Of a DNA stretch of 25,783 bases, positions 8,601-18,405 are shown in pieces. Under the pieces are notes generated by a model. The model saw only the letters and a program-made list of their open reading frames with translations, made no database searches and was not told the origin of the DNA. Numbering within the stretch: the first letter of the stretch is position 1; every line of letters begins with the position of its first letter. The stretch spans positions 1-25,783 of the forward strand of contig JAUCBJ010003622.1 of NCBI GenBank assembly GCA_032718475.1. Direction: 5' to 3'. The stretch comes from Nemertoderma westbladi. Its lineage: Eukaryota > Xenacoelomorpha > Nemertodermatida > Nemertodermatidae. The position numbers were made by a program, and so were the translations under genes.

Positions 8601-11600
8601 CCTTCCGGCAAGTCAAAACGTTTATTTTTTAAGCATTTCGATCCATCTTCCTGCAGGCACTCACTATCCTCTGGAACAGCAGCTGTGTCTTCTGTTTTTG
8701 AGAGAACCAGCATTTTGATATTCAGGAATTTATCCTTTTGTTGAAGACCAGTGACGTCATCGAACTCAATGTTGCATTTGAGGTTTCCCCGAAGAACAGC
8801 GATGTCTTCTCCTTCAACCTAAAAATGGTATAGGCCTGATTCAGACAAGCTGAAAAAGCATTAATTTACTGTCCGCTACGTACAGCAGTACGTAGCGGAG
8901 GAAAGTGTGGGACAAGCTCAGTTAGTTGAGCTCCGGGCCTGCAATCTATTGGATCTATGTTCGTTCAGCCCCGCCAGGATCTACTACTCAGCTTTACATC
9001 CACTGGTGTCGATCAAATGAGTACCAGTTGAATTTTTGGGTGCAAAACTTGGGATAAGAGTAGCGTCCACCCATACCCTCGGGTAGCATCTATCGAAAGA
9101 GGAGCATTCGGGTCGCCTCCGGCTTCGACCGACCCTTTGCTTGCATGTTTTCGCTTGCTACATACAACAGTGTAATCCAAACAACTTACTGTAATAGTTC
9201 CGTTTCCATCAAAGAGGCAACACAAATGACGAATTTTGGCTTCCCCAAGATTCCACTCCAGTTGAACGCATTTTGTTTCCAAATCTGCGAAAAGAAACTT
9301 ATAATTTTCCGGAATATTATACAGTATCTTACTACTGGACATTCCACATATTTATCCAATATAATAGTGGGGCAGGCGACGAAATAAACGTACCTATGAA
9401 ATTAAACCAAATTTGGTATACAGACTACATGTGATGTAGTCTGTCGAAAATCTGAAATATAGTTTGCGTGGGAGGATTCAGCAGTTCTCCAGATTCCCGC
9501 TAGAGCGCATCCAGCAACGCTTGAAGTGGTGGTTACTTACTTTGTCTGCCCCCATAGAGATTATGTTATTCACTTCTCACAGAGAGTGGACTACTGTACG
9601 CCCCACCCACTGTAATATAATCGAGTAGGCCTACACTAATTTTCGTCCCACTAAATTAGAGGGCCTGCTGGCCCAGCAGGTTTCCTGACCGTAAATAATG
9701 CAGTAGGATTTTCCATCGATCCATTTAATAAGTTGGTCATCTAATTAAAATAAATGGATATACAATTTGCTTTTTTATATTTATTTATTTTAAATGTTCA
9801 TCATCATTGCACATGTATACACAACATGTAGTGGCGAGTGATTGTTCAATATTATAGGCATATGGTGTTTGATCTGTTTGGAGTTGCCTATTTCACCCAT
9901 TCTGCGATCGTGATTGAGGTCGATAATCGCTGAATTCTTAGACTGTGGTTTTTGTGTTTCTTTTCTACTAAACTGAACTCACCGCTTTCATCAGGACCGG
10001 GCCAGGATCGATCCACTGTCTGCACGGTTAGAGTATTCAAGACGTTTCCCGTAAACAGGTTTTGGCCACCGGCAGCTGCTTGGCCACTAATCCTCACGTC
10101 TCTAAATACAACAACCATCCTGTCTGTAGCCTAAAAATTAATAATGGTGGTTTCAGTCCCTCCTACTGTCCTACCCTACCAGTAACAAGATAATAATAAG
10201 GTGGCCTATTGGATGGGTCTAGGACAAAAGGTACCCAGACAAATGGAAACCTTATTTATTGTTTTGGGTAATGGGAACAATTACGTCCGGATACATATAA
10301 AATAATGCATGTTATTGCAAATTATTGTTTAATAACTTTGGTTAACCATGGAATACTAAATATAGATTATTAATGTTCATTATAATTGTACATTTTAAGC
10401 AAAATTCTTATAGCCCTTCTATGCAAAATACGAAATAACACGAGTATGGTTCCGTCTATATTTAGTATTCCATGGGTTAACCTGCAACTCATACGTACAT
10501 TAATAAAACGGGAATAAAATAGAAACAGTAATAAAATGGAGGCTGAAATTATATTTTTATATCTTTTAGTTAGTAGGACATTAAAAACACGTTCGTGGGG
10601 CCTTCACGCATCACGAGGCTCAGTCATCAGATACAGATTAAATTTGAGCAATTCTATCCCAAAATCGGTAATTAATAAATTTAACCAAACCGCCAATAAG
10701 AATAAATGATAATTAAAGGTCGCACGCGACATACTGACTAACAGGGGGCTTGTTGTAGATATCTAAAAAATAAACAGGTAAATAATAGAGTCTACCACCC
10801 CGTACAAACTAACAAAAAAAACAATAGTAAGAAATAAATAATACAGTAAAATAAAAAAATAAATTCACAATTAATATAATTATTACAACATATAAATATA
10901 TATATTAATGTATGTTATAATTATAATTAAAATAATAATTATAATATAATATAATAATAATTATTATTAAATATTAATTATTATGAGTATTATAATTATA
11001 AAATATTAATAATTGTTATAACATATATTTTTATTATTATACATTAATATTATAATAATAAAATAATAAGAAGAATAAATCAAGTGAGGAAAGTTCCCCC
11101 CTTCAGCCCCCCTCTTAATCTGCAACAACCCAACCCAAAGGCGCACAGAGGATTGATGAAAGGCAGTTATTAACAGGAAATTTGTGTTTCAAATTTTAGA
11201 CATAGAGGCGAAACAATTTGTAAGAAATTAAAACTTAACTTATGCCGATAGTATTGATTCTGAAATATTAATTTATCAACGAATTTATTTAGATAATTAT
11301 TCCATAAAGAATCACGATTAAATACTCAGGAAATCATTTTGCGAGATAAATAATAATACTGTAATAACAAGCTGGCTTCATAGTTTGGCAACTTACACTA
11401 CTATCTATGCCTATGTCCTATAGATTATGTAATTACCCATTGCTGGCCGAGTAAAGTGTTGATGTGGTTGGACTGGTTCCCCGCGCCAGCAGTTGGGCTA
11501 GGCAATAGCATGCCAAATAATGATGGAGGTGGAAGTATAGAATGACGGGATGAGAGAGGGAAGTATAGCGTGGCGATGGCATTTTAATAACTTAATTACG

Positions 11601-13474
11601 TTTAGATCTAATAAAAACACATTTCTTAAACCAAATCACTTGAACTAATTAAAAACTATAATGGAATGGGGTATGGGGATATTAGCTGTATAATTTTTAA
11701 GTATAATTATGCATAGCTTATACTATAAAATAATTAATTTCCATAAAAGGCAGGTTTAAAATGCTGTTTTTACCGTAATCAACTTAAGTAATCAATTAAC
11801 TTAATTTATCTTACCTTCTCGAAGGCCACATTTATCTTACCTTCACGAAGGCCACACGCAAATTCCGGTTTCAACTTTGAACATTTCTAAACTTTTGTCA
11901 AACAACATGTGTACCAAGTTTGGATAGATTTCATCGAGATTTGGCTGAGTTATTAACGTTTAAAGTTGAACACGACAGATCGACAGAACGACAGAACAAC
12001 AGACACACCGATTGAGTTAGTGGTACCTGTATGCTAAGCTCGCTTACTTTCGTGGCTCGCCCCACATTCAATAATTCAGAAACGTAATTCTCTAAGCTTA
12101 TCTTACACAAGGAATGAAAAATATATTAGCTAACTTTAAAAAGAAAAAATAAAAATTAATTCAATAATATTTCAGTATCAAGGCTACAGTAACAGTACAC
12201 GTTCGTGGGGTCTTCGCCCATCACGAAGTGAGCAAAGCCTCTAGCATATGGGTACCATTAACGAGTTGTCTGCCGTTAGTCGGAAGTCTTCAACACAATA
12301 CTCGTCCTTTTCTTGTGCCTCGTTGCGTTCGTTCGTTTTTGACGAAACTTCAGATTCTTTCTAAACTATTGCCGGACTACATACGTACCAACTTTCGTTT
12401 AATTTCATCAAGGAATAACCGAGTAATTAGCGATCAAAACTGTATTAAGTGATTCCGGATATGTACACGAGGTTCCACATTATGGTGTAGTGGTTTCATT
12501 GAATTCACATCTCCCATAGGTCGTGGGTTCGATCCTCACATGGGCCAGGGCAGTTTTCGTTTCGGCACTAATGCTTTTTAAAGGGACCAGCCAGGGCGCA
12601 TCTCTGCCTTGCATCCTTAAGTGGTAGCTAAAAGAGTACTGGAGTTACCTCTGGGGAGTAAAGTTCTGGGGGGACCGCACTGGAAATAAGTCGTCAGACT
12701 TTGTGCGTAATCCCTGGCCTAGCGGCCGAAGAAAATGTACTTTACTTTTACTTTTTACACCGTACAATGTGTAATAGCTGTATGCTGTCTGCTCTACATT
12801 GACAACTATTGGGTCTCATTCGTTATTACTTATACATTTATTATATAGGAAGGGGTCTGGGGGTCTTAACCTCGAGGTTGCCAACACATTGTTACTATCG
12901 TTATTACTTATTAGGCTGCCCTGCTTAGGCGCGTAATTTATTACAACAATATTTATAGCAATGGATCCGTCCATATTGCCAGCTCTCGTTGGCAAGCTTG
13001 TCTGTCTATAAGTCTACGTATTTTGGTATTTTTCCCAATGTTTTAGAACCATTTAATTGTAATGTATTAAAAAACTTTGAACAACTTTAGAAGTCAAATA
13101 GTTGTAATAAGAAGCGTCCACAAAAGGCACTACTAAATGCAGCTTTTCCAAATGTAGTACACGCTTAACGTCCTCCTGGCCTGGCTAATATCTGTTTATG
13201 ATTATTACTACTCACTTATATACATACTACTCACCTTTTCCTGTCCCTGTTCTCTGTCAAATATGACAATAGCCCCTTTGTTCCCTTGACCCCCAGCCGC
13301 ATTATCATCGGACCCGGGCCTTTTCCTCGCCACCAAACACTTGGCTCTTCCGTCTCCATCCAACTTCGAACAAATTTTCACCTGATTGTCGTCGTCTTCA
13401 ATGTCCATAGGCCTCGCTGCCATCGCCAAACTTATAAGGCCGCACAAACCAACGATAAATAATATTTGGTTCAT
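5411..13474 (-). CDS. Five-exon gene for a secreted or GPI-anchored cysteine-containing protein, family unknown
   Basis: Seen: minus-strand exons 13474-13235, 10130-9983, 9284-9190, 8818-8576 and 5659-5411 sum to 975 bp, exactly 325 codons. Every junction has AG/GT signals and matching phases (0, 1, 0, 0). The 324 aa product starts with a signal peptide (MNQILFIVGLCGLISLAMAA), has an acidic stretch (DIEDDD), 10 cysteines after the signal, one N-glycosylation sequon (N157-G-T), a glycine/serine-rich linker (GGGDQSAAP) and a hydrophobic tail (VVLVAMAALL) ending 4 residues before the stop. Inference: a cell-surface protein, GPI-anchored or with a bare C-terminal membrane segment. I recognise no domain. 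Codon use and the intact phases argue for a live gene. It lies 505 bp from, and opposite to, the receptor exon, and could be nested in a later receptor intron. Confidence 0.85.
7091..7105 (+). repeat. Poly-G run, 15 bp
   Basis: Uninterrupted G tract; C on the transcribed strand sense of the orphan gene. One of several such tracts in the window. Confidence 0.95.
7222..7246 (+). repeat. Poly-G run, 25 bp
   Basis: Uninterrupted 25 G tract 116 bp from the 15 G tract. Length may be a sequencing or assembly estimate. Confidence 0.95.
7342..7760 (+). repeat. 34 bp minisatellite, 12 units
   Basis: The unit contains GTGTACCAGTCTACAC, a hairpin of 5 bp arms (GTGTA/TACAC) and a 6-nt loop, followed by CAACACTGATGTCTCGCT. 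Units 1 and 3 are lengthened by an ACATAAC insertion, and the edge units are diverged. The base at one site alternates between CGCA and CGCT in an order that looks like a higher-order three-unit repeat in the middle. It is contiguous, without spacers. Confidence 0.92.
8576..8818 (-). CDS. Exon 4 of the orphan surface-protein gene
   Basis: Acceptor ATTTTTAG|GTT and donor CTTCC|GTAAGTA give 81 whole codons. It encodes VEGEDIAVLRGNLKCNIEF, then KFLNIKMLVLSKTED, and a charged segment with two cysteines spaced seven apart (SECLQEDGSKC). The internal ATG at 8713 is not a start. Confidence 0.87.
8873..8898. repeat. Inverted repeat, 11 bp arms, 4-nt loop
   Basis: CCGCTACGTAC (8873-8883) pairs perfectly with GTACGTAGCGG (8888-8898). 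It directly precedes the SINE head. Confidence 0.85.
8899..9140 (+). repeat. tRNA-derived SINE
   Basis: The A-box-like AGCTCAGTTAGTTGAG (8915-8930) is followed by CTGCAATCTATTGG and a degenerate B box (ATGTTCGTTCAGCCC, near 8957-8972), then a body with TGAGTACCAGTTG. The head matches the expanded copy at 262-375. The 3' limit is uncertain. Confidence 0.6.
9190..9284 (-). CDS. Exon 3 of the orphan surface-protein gene
   Basis: Acceptor TTTCGCAG|ATT and donor TTACA|GTAAGT give 95 bp, in at phase 1 and out at phase 0. It encodes DLETKCVQLEWNLG, KIRHLCCLFDGNGTIT with three cysteines, and the only sequon (NGT). The split codon GAT is formed across the exon 2/3 junction. Confidence 0.87.
9285..9982 (-). 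other. Intron 2 of the orphan gene (698 bp)
   Basis: AT-rich, with two small palindromes: CAGACTACA/TGTAGTCTG around 9420-9442 and CCTGCTG/CAGCAGG around 9664-9680. No other feature seen. Confidence 0.6.
9983..10130 (-). CDS. Exon 2 of the orphan surface-protein gene
   Basis: Acceptor TTTTTAG|GCT and donor AGCG|GTGAGT give 148 bp, in at phase 0 and out at phase 1. It encodes ATDRMVVVFRDVRISG, a glycine/alanine-rich turn and TGNVLNTLTVQTVDRSW, a pattern of alternating hydrophobic residues suggesting beta strands. It has no cysteine. Confidence 0.85.
10340..10482. mobile_element. MITE-like hairpin element, 143 bp
   Basis: The 27 bp left arm (10340-10366, beginning GGTTAACCATGG) is an inverted copy of the 28 bp right arm (10455-10482), with one extra C as the only difference. 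The loop is about 88 bp. No clear target-site duplication was seen. It is a non-coding foldback or MITE insertion. Confidence 0.7.
10810..11080. repeat. AT-rich low-complexity block
   Basis: Nearly pure A/T made of ATAATAATTAT and TATATAT motifs. No coding potential. Confidence 0.9.
12480..12757 (+). repeat. tRNA-derived SINE, well preserved head
   Basis: The A-box-like TGTAGTGGTTTCA (12486-12498) and a consensus B box GGTTCGATCC (12526-12535) are spaced as in tRNA genes. A non-tRNA body ends in TTTACTTTTACTTTT. The head cannot fold as a functional tRNA, as the acceptor stem partner is missing. It is a different family from the 8899 SINE. Confidence 0.75.
13235..13474 (-). CDS. Exon 1 of the orphan surface-protein gene (signal peptide)
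   Basis: The exon runs from ATG at 13474 (context AACACAATGA, A at -3) to the donor AAAAG|GTGAGTA, 80 codons, phase 0. It encodes a 20-residue signal peptide, an acidic start, Cys35 and Cys46, and a basic-then-glycine-rich stretch (ARKRPGSDDNAAGGQGNKG) before GAIVIFDREQG. The frame runs on for 8 codons past the donor and then stops, as expected of intron read-through. Confidence 0.85.
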
Positions 13475-14616
13475 TGTGTTAACTACTGTATAACTAAATT
13501 CAGTAGGTCTATGTATAGGCCTAGTAGTACTTTATTTATTACTGTACAGAACAGTATAGGGCCTACAGTGTAGGGCTTTGTAGATAACCCCTAGATAACC
13601 TATAGATAGAGATACCCAACTGCATTGTACTAATTGTGGAGCACTATTCAGCGTTTATGACCCTTGTATACTTTGTAAGCGGATTCAATTCCCTTACATT
13701 ACCCACCCGAAAATGGGACCAGTGGCATTTTACCAATATACTGTAGTTGGCGATATGAGATTACCAATAATAATCTCGCCTCATAACCAACTCGGGGGGG
13801 GGGGGGGGGGCTACACAGGCCCTAAAGCCACAGAGAGGGGTGAGAGGTCAAACCACCTCAGAGGGAGAACCCAGCTAGTCGAGGCTAGCGGCAGGGGGTA
13901 ACACCTACAGGGAGTGCCAAAGTGACAATTAGTATATAAGCCAATAGCGGGCAGGGGAGCACGTGGGGAAAGATAGAAGAGCATCCATTGGGTAGCAAAG
14001 GCCAGAGTAGAGTAGAGGTGAAACCAATATGTATGTGTATCAATCATATAGTTATCCTGATTACTGATTTACCGGTCAGTTCATTAATCACACAGTTAGG
14101 GACCGGCAATAGTTTAGACCGTCATTTTATATACTGCTGTTATCATTCTGTATTGCAATTTCTACCATTATCTGTTATACATTCTGTGCTATTATCATTG
14201 GAACATTAACAACGACAAACACAAACTCTGTTATTTTCCCGACGGCCTTCGGCCAAAGATATTAGTTCAGCAGCCCAGCAGCAAAGTGACGCGTACAACC
14301 TAACCCGGTCGGGATCATTGAACTCAATCCCGTCACATATTTATGTACACTTCCCTCGCTGCGCTCGCTCATCGTTATATAAATACAATCGTCGTACTTT
14401 TCACATAATCATGTCAATATGTACTGTAGTTATACTATACAGTACGAATCTATTCCTAGTTAGTTAGGTTTATTGACATTATTAGATTATAATGTTTTAG
14501 ACATTATACAGTAACAACTACATACATATGATGTATTTGTATTTATTGACTACATATTATTAAACAAAATCATTATTACACAACACTAAAAATATTACAA
14601 TAAATGTCAAAACATA
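13475..14616. other. 5' flank of the orphan gene, repeat-rich, no gene
   Basis: It contains a 17 G run (13794-13810), a TATATAAG box (about 13932) and, up to about 14340, a block that may be an old LTR or similar element. Its ends are not clear. I could not identify a promoter for the minus-strand gene. Confidence 0.4.
13794..13810 (+). repeat. Poly-G run, 17 bp
   Basis: Uninterrupted G tract preceded by CTC and followed by CTACACAGG. Confidence 0.95.
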
Positions 14617-14823
14617 AAACCTAAAGATAAATTTATGTTATTTGTAACTTATTGTTAACTTAAACCTAAAGATAAATTTATGTTATTTGTAACTTATTGT
14701 TAACTTAAACCTAAAGATAGATTTATGTAACTTATTGTTAACTTAAACCTAAAGATAAATATTTCTTATTTGTAACTTATTGTTAACTTAAACATAAAGA
14801 TAAATATATACTATTCGTAACTT
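14617..14823 (+). repeat. 45 bp minisatellite, 4 to 5 units
   Basis: Units 14617-14661, 14662-14706, 14707-14744 (7 bp deletion), 14745-14789 and a partial, diverged unit to 14823. Each starts AAACCTAAAGATA and ends TTATTGTTAACTT. Confidence 0.93.
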
Positions 14824-15674
14824 TGTTTATTAATATACACTTCCGACAATAATAACCGTACAAGTATAAACTATAATTTGCTTCAAACAATGAAAAAGAC
14901 AATAATTAATCTATAATTAATTACATAACATATTATATGAGCTTAACATAATATACATAACATGTAAATATTAACAGAAACCAAGGCACGATAAACTCTT
15001 AAAAACGTCCAAATATTCAAATAAATTTAGTAACTAGGAATTCCTATTTGGTTATTTTGGGCCAATAATTGATCATACAGGAAAATAAATAAATAAACAA
15101 TGTTAATTGATTAATATCAAAAAATTTTACGGAAAACCGACTGGCCTCTTTACGGTAAATCAAATCGGCCTAACACCAGATCACTTTGGCTTTATGGCAG
15201 ATACACCAGCATGATACGCAGTATTCATCGCAAATGATCCCCACAATGTCGTTTTGTTTTAACGAATGGGCAATGTGATATCTTGGCAACAACTTATTTC
15301 CAAGCCCAGCATTGCTCTGCAAACATGGCTTGCCGACGAGTGCTATCGTAGAATGTATCAGCAGCCTGCCCTTGATCGGAAAAGGGGGGCTGGTGGGGGC
15401 TGGGGGCTTATTGACCCTAATCCCATATCTCGGCGATTAGTTGTATCTATTAAGATAAATAGTAGGATATAATGGCACGATATTCTAACCAAAACAATAA
15501 ATGACTGTCAATCGCTATGGGAGATGCAGGGATTGGATAAATGTGGCGACGACGCTGTTGGTGTATTCATACTAAACTTGAACAACATTAACAACAACGT
15601 TTCACAACATGGATAATAAAAAAGAATACTTAACTGGCTGATAAATGCGTCAAGAGCCAGACCTTCCCGTGACA
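14824..15674. other. AT-rich intergenic DNA, no gene seen
   Basis: A short open frame at 15266-15472 has no recognisable similarity. A piece of the dispersed TCTAACCAAAACAATAAA repeat lies at about 15483-15500. Confidence 0.5.
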
Positions 15675-15885
15675 CTAACAAACTTGAGGCCGTTAGGTCC
15701 GCTGTTAAAGATAAGATGTCAACTTAAGACTGCCTGTTCAATAGAAGAGGATTAGATGGAAGAGTAAGTGTCAGGGGTAAGTGGCTGAACTAGCGCTACT
15801 GATGAGATCTGATAGGCCGAGAAGTACGTTTAGCGCAGGTTCAGCCCCCGGTGACGTACTTCCTCGTTTTTTTCATTTCTGAACA
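15675..15885 (+). repeat. Hammerhead-bearing dispersed repeat, copy 2
   Basis: Same order of blocks as 3590-3820: CTTGAGGCCGTTAGGTCC, CTGTTAAAGATAAGA, GGATTAGATGGAAGAG, GGGGTAAGTGGCTGAACT, the ribozyme, then TACTTCCTCG and CATTTCTGAAC. A second copy on the same strand 12 kb away shows that this is a mobile or dispersed family. Confidence 0.75.
15783..15846 (+). ncRNA. Type I hammerhead ribozyme motif, stem I perfect but core mutated
   Basis: Stem I is textbook: GGCTGAAC (15783-15790) pairs 8/8 with GTTCAGCC (15839-15846), and GCGCTA (15793-15798) pairs 6/6 with TAGCGC (15831-15836). A TA/AG internal loop separates them, where loop II would dock. CTGATGA is intact (15799-15805). Stem II has one mismatch (A15807), and the GAAA segment reads GAGA, with G at A14 (15821), a residue the known catalytic mechanism needs. 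Predicted to be inactive. The intact stem I fixes the ribozyme's secondary structure. Confidence 0.75.
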
Positions 15886-16446
15886 CACCCATAGGCTACT
15901 ATTACATCATTAATTTCAGTTGCAGTTCATTTAACAGCTCAACTCCAAATAAGTGCAATAGCTTAACAATAATTGCTTAAATAGCCACTGGGAAGCAGCA
16001 ATGCAAACTTGCGCCAATTATGTTTCTGCTTGTTAATTGCCCTCATAATGGTACATTTTACGTATATTATTTTAATAGAATAAACTGATATAATATATAA
16101 ATAAATCTAAATATATTATAATATAATTTAATAATAATAATATAATATAATTTAATATATATCTAAAACTATAAATAAAGCTTGTGATGACTACGAAATA
16201 ATTTACAGAAGAAAATGATAAAAGTGTAATAATTAGAAACTCCACTGTCCACTGGCCGCATTATCACTCAGCATACATCCAGTATGTATATTATTTGTTC
16301 CGGGTAACATCATACAGTAGGCATACTGTAAACTGCGGAAACGCCGCTATTTCCCTATTTGCCCCGTAAACCGAAGTTCAACATAATAACACATCAGTGG
16401 CGAATAAAGCAACTCACTATCAATGTAATTGGAATGTATGTTAATT
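15886..16446. other. AT-rich intergenic DNA, no gene seen
   Basis: Mostly A/T low complexity (about 16060-16170). No coding or structured feature supported. Confidence 0.5.
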
Positions 16447-16692
16447 TTTTTGGCCTAGATTTTTTACTTTTTTGCCCTAAATTTTTTACTTTTTCGCCCT
16501 ATTTTTTTACTTTTTTTGCCCTATTTTATTACTTTTTTTGCCCTATTTTTTTACTTTTTTTGCCCTATATTTTATACTCAAATGCCCTATACTTTTTACT
16601 TTTTTTGCCCTATATTTTTTACTCAAATGCCCTATATTTTTTTTAATACTTTTATGCCCTATATAAGTACTTTTCTGCCCTATATTTTTTTG
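16447..16692 (+). repeat. Tandem repeat with TTTTTTGCCCTAT units, about 10 copies
   Basis: Irregular units of about 25-30 bp share TGCCCTA(T/A) followed by T-rich and ACT blocks, with a variant ACTCAAATGCCCTATA. The open frames across it are an effect of the repeat. The reverse-complement motif (ATAGGGCA) recurs at 18546-18620 and 19640-19680. Confidence 0.88.
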
Positions 16693-16716
16693 GACTAGCA
16701 AAACTGCTATACTTGA

Positions 16717-16794
16717 CTGTCAGACTGTTGATTATTACTGTGCCTGTCAGACTGTTGATTATTACTGTGCCTGTCAGACTGTTGATTATTACTG
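16717..16794 (+). repeat. 27 bp tandem repeat, three units
   Basis: Unit CTGTCAGACTGTTGATTATT followed by ACTGTGC, at 16717-16743, 16744-16770 and 16771-16794. Identical except at the last end. Confidence 0.93.
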
Positions 16795-16879
16795 TCAATG
16801 AAACGCAAATACACCCCACCCCGTCCCTGTGAGAAACACTTAGAAATTTATACACAACAATAATCTATTATAATAGTCA

Positions 16880-18035
16880 CTTAATTTATAAATTCAAAAA
16901 TTAACACTGATAAGTAGTAAGAATTCCTCTAACTGCACTAGGGCTATTGCAATTATAAATTAAACTAAAAAAACGACATAAGGGTGGGGGGGGTATACCC
17001 CCCCTCAGGTAAAATTTTCAAATTGTTGTTTCTTTATTTCACCTAGAGCAGAATTTAATGAGGATTACAAATCTGAAAACCGCTTAGTGAGACCTCTTTC
17101 AGTTCTCGAGTTATCACTGTTTTTCCGTATGACGGTCTGTCCGTCAAATTGTAAGAAAGACAGAAGACCGACAGTCAGACAGATAAACTAGATTCCACCA
17201 AAAATTAAAACTGACATCGGAAATGAAATCAGCGACCCCGAAAACCCCCGTAATGAACATTTTAGCTCGTTGGTGTGCATCATTCGTGCCAGAAATAATT
17301 AACCAACCAGAACGCAGACAGCCAGTTTTGGCGGGACGGTTTAAACTTTGAAGGGCATTTTCTCGGAATGACATTTTTCATTTTCAAATTACTACTCCTC
17401 CGTCATTTTTCAACCAATTTTCTTCTTTTATGGCTCATTCGAACGAGCTTTGGAAGCTCTTTAAAAGTTATCTTATGGAATTTTGATAAATATTACCATT
17501 TTTTATAATTAGCCAATTTTAATTAAAAATATGATAATTAATTAATTAAAATAAAAATGGCTAATTAAAAATTGTATAAGATAACTTTTGTAGAGTCGAT
17601 CACGCTGAGTCCAAAAAAGTTGGTTTCAAGAAATTTGGATCAAAATTGAGGGACTAGTAGCAATTTTAGTGAAATCTTTAATTCCGCCGCCGGCCGCTAG
17701 GGGGATGCTACAAATTTTCAAATTTTACTATAAAGGCTATTTGGCCTTCCATACAGTTGTTGACCATGACAAAATAGCAATATTATCATTTAACACTATT
17801 TGACAGCCATTTTAAAAAAAGGTTCATGGGGGGGTATACCCCCCCCCCCCCCCCCCCCGTTAATGAATGATTGAATGAATTAGTTAACTAGAAAGTTCAT
17901 TAGCGAATTACAAATACATTTATTCAAATGAAAAAATTAACACTGATACTGTAGTAGAAATAAATCCACTACTGCACTAGAAGGCCTATTGTAATTACAA
18001 ATTAAACTACAGAAATAAACGACGTAAGAAATTGA
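16880..18035 (+). repeat. Pair of diverged direct repeats with G7-TATA-C7 palindromes between them
   Basis: Blocks at about 16885-16982 and 17920-18030 share AAAAATTAACACTGATA, CTGCACTAG, and AATTA-AAATTAAACTA followed by AACGAC-TAAG. Between them, near each end, are GGGGGGGTATACCCCCCC palindromes at 16987-17004 and 17828-17845 (the second extended to 20 C). The 0.8 kb enclosed may be an inserted element; no ORF seen in it. Inside, AAAAGTTATCTTAT and ATAAGATAACTTTT (about 17463 and 17575) form a long imperfect hairpin. Confidence 0.55.
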
Positions 18036-18092
18036 CCATATTAATGGGATACAAAATTTCACAAAACTTGTAGACAAAAGTGCTGTATGGAA

Positions 18093-18405
18093 CTGGTGCC
18101 TTAGGTCCTGGCCGCTTAAGGTCCGTCCTGATAGTACTGTAGCTTTTAGGTCCGTGGCATTAGGTCCTGGTAGTACAGTATTGTCCGTGGCGTTAGGCCC
18201 AGATAGCAGTCTGCCTCCAAAACCAGGCAGGATAGTAAAGGAGCAGGTTACAGAGGCGTGTTGAAAGCAACCAAAACAATAAACGAGAGTTAGGAATATT
18301 GTAGAATCAGTAAATAGAATAGTCAGATATATATGCTACAGGACCTAAACGCTACAGGACCTAATGTGCCAGGACCTAAAGCTACGGCCGTACGGTACCT
18401 AACGC
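18093..18405. repeat. TTAGGTCCTG motif cluster, five forward and three inverted copies
   Basis: Forward: TTAGGTCC or near variants around 18100, 18118, 18147, 18166 and 18193. Inverted GGACCTAA around 18345, 18358 and 18372. Their arrangement would allow a large imperfect hairpin. No coding sense. Confidence 0.6.

Larger units (their letters stand above)
8819..9189 (-). other. Intron 3 of the orphan gene (371 bp), mostly SINE
   Basis: The intron is occupied by an 11 bp-arm palindrome (8873-8898) and a tRNA-derived SINE (about 8899-9140). Confidence 0.75.
10131..13234 (-). other. Intron 1 of the orphan gene (3104 bp)
   Basis: It holds a hairpin MITE (10340-10482), a very AT-rich block (about 10810-11080), two copies of an ACGTTCGTGGGG-CTTC-CATCACGA element (about 10590-10615 and 12199-12226), a dispersed repeat ending in CGACAGA-type runs (about 11820-12010) and a SINE (12480-12757). 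No exon was seen in 12758-13234. Confidence 0.7.

Noticed and set aside
10620-10670. CTGATGA on the minus strand near 10626-10632, a possible third hammerhead
   Set aside because: No GAAA segment or matching stems follow it.
12228-12452. 74 aa plus-strand ORF
   Set aside because: It lies in a dispersed non-coding repeat (related to 10590-10615 at its start) inside intron 1 of the minus-strand gene, and no similarity is recognised.
12480-12560. tRNA gene
   Set aside because: It has A and B boxes but no pairing acceptor stem, and it continues into a SINE body with a T-rich tail.
13676-14225. Possible solo LTR (starts TGTAAG, TATATAAG box, ends near AAACACA)
   Set aside because: No partner LTR, no coding part, and I cannot fix its ends or a target duplication.
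16359-16698. Two overlapping plus-strand ORFs rich in F, Y and L
   Set aside because: They are produced by the TTTTTTGCCCTAT tandem repeat and have no coding character.
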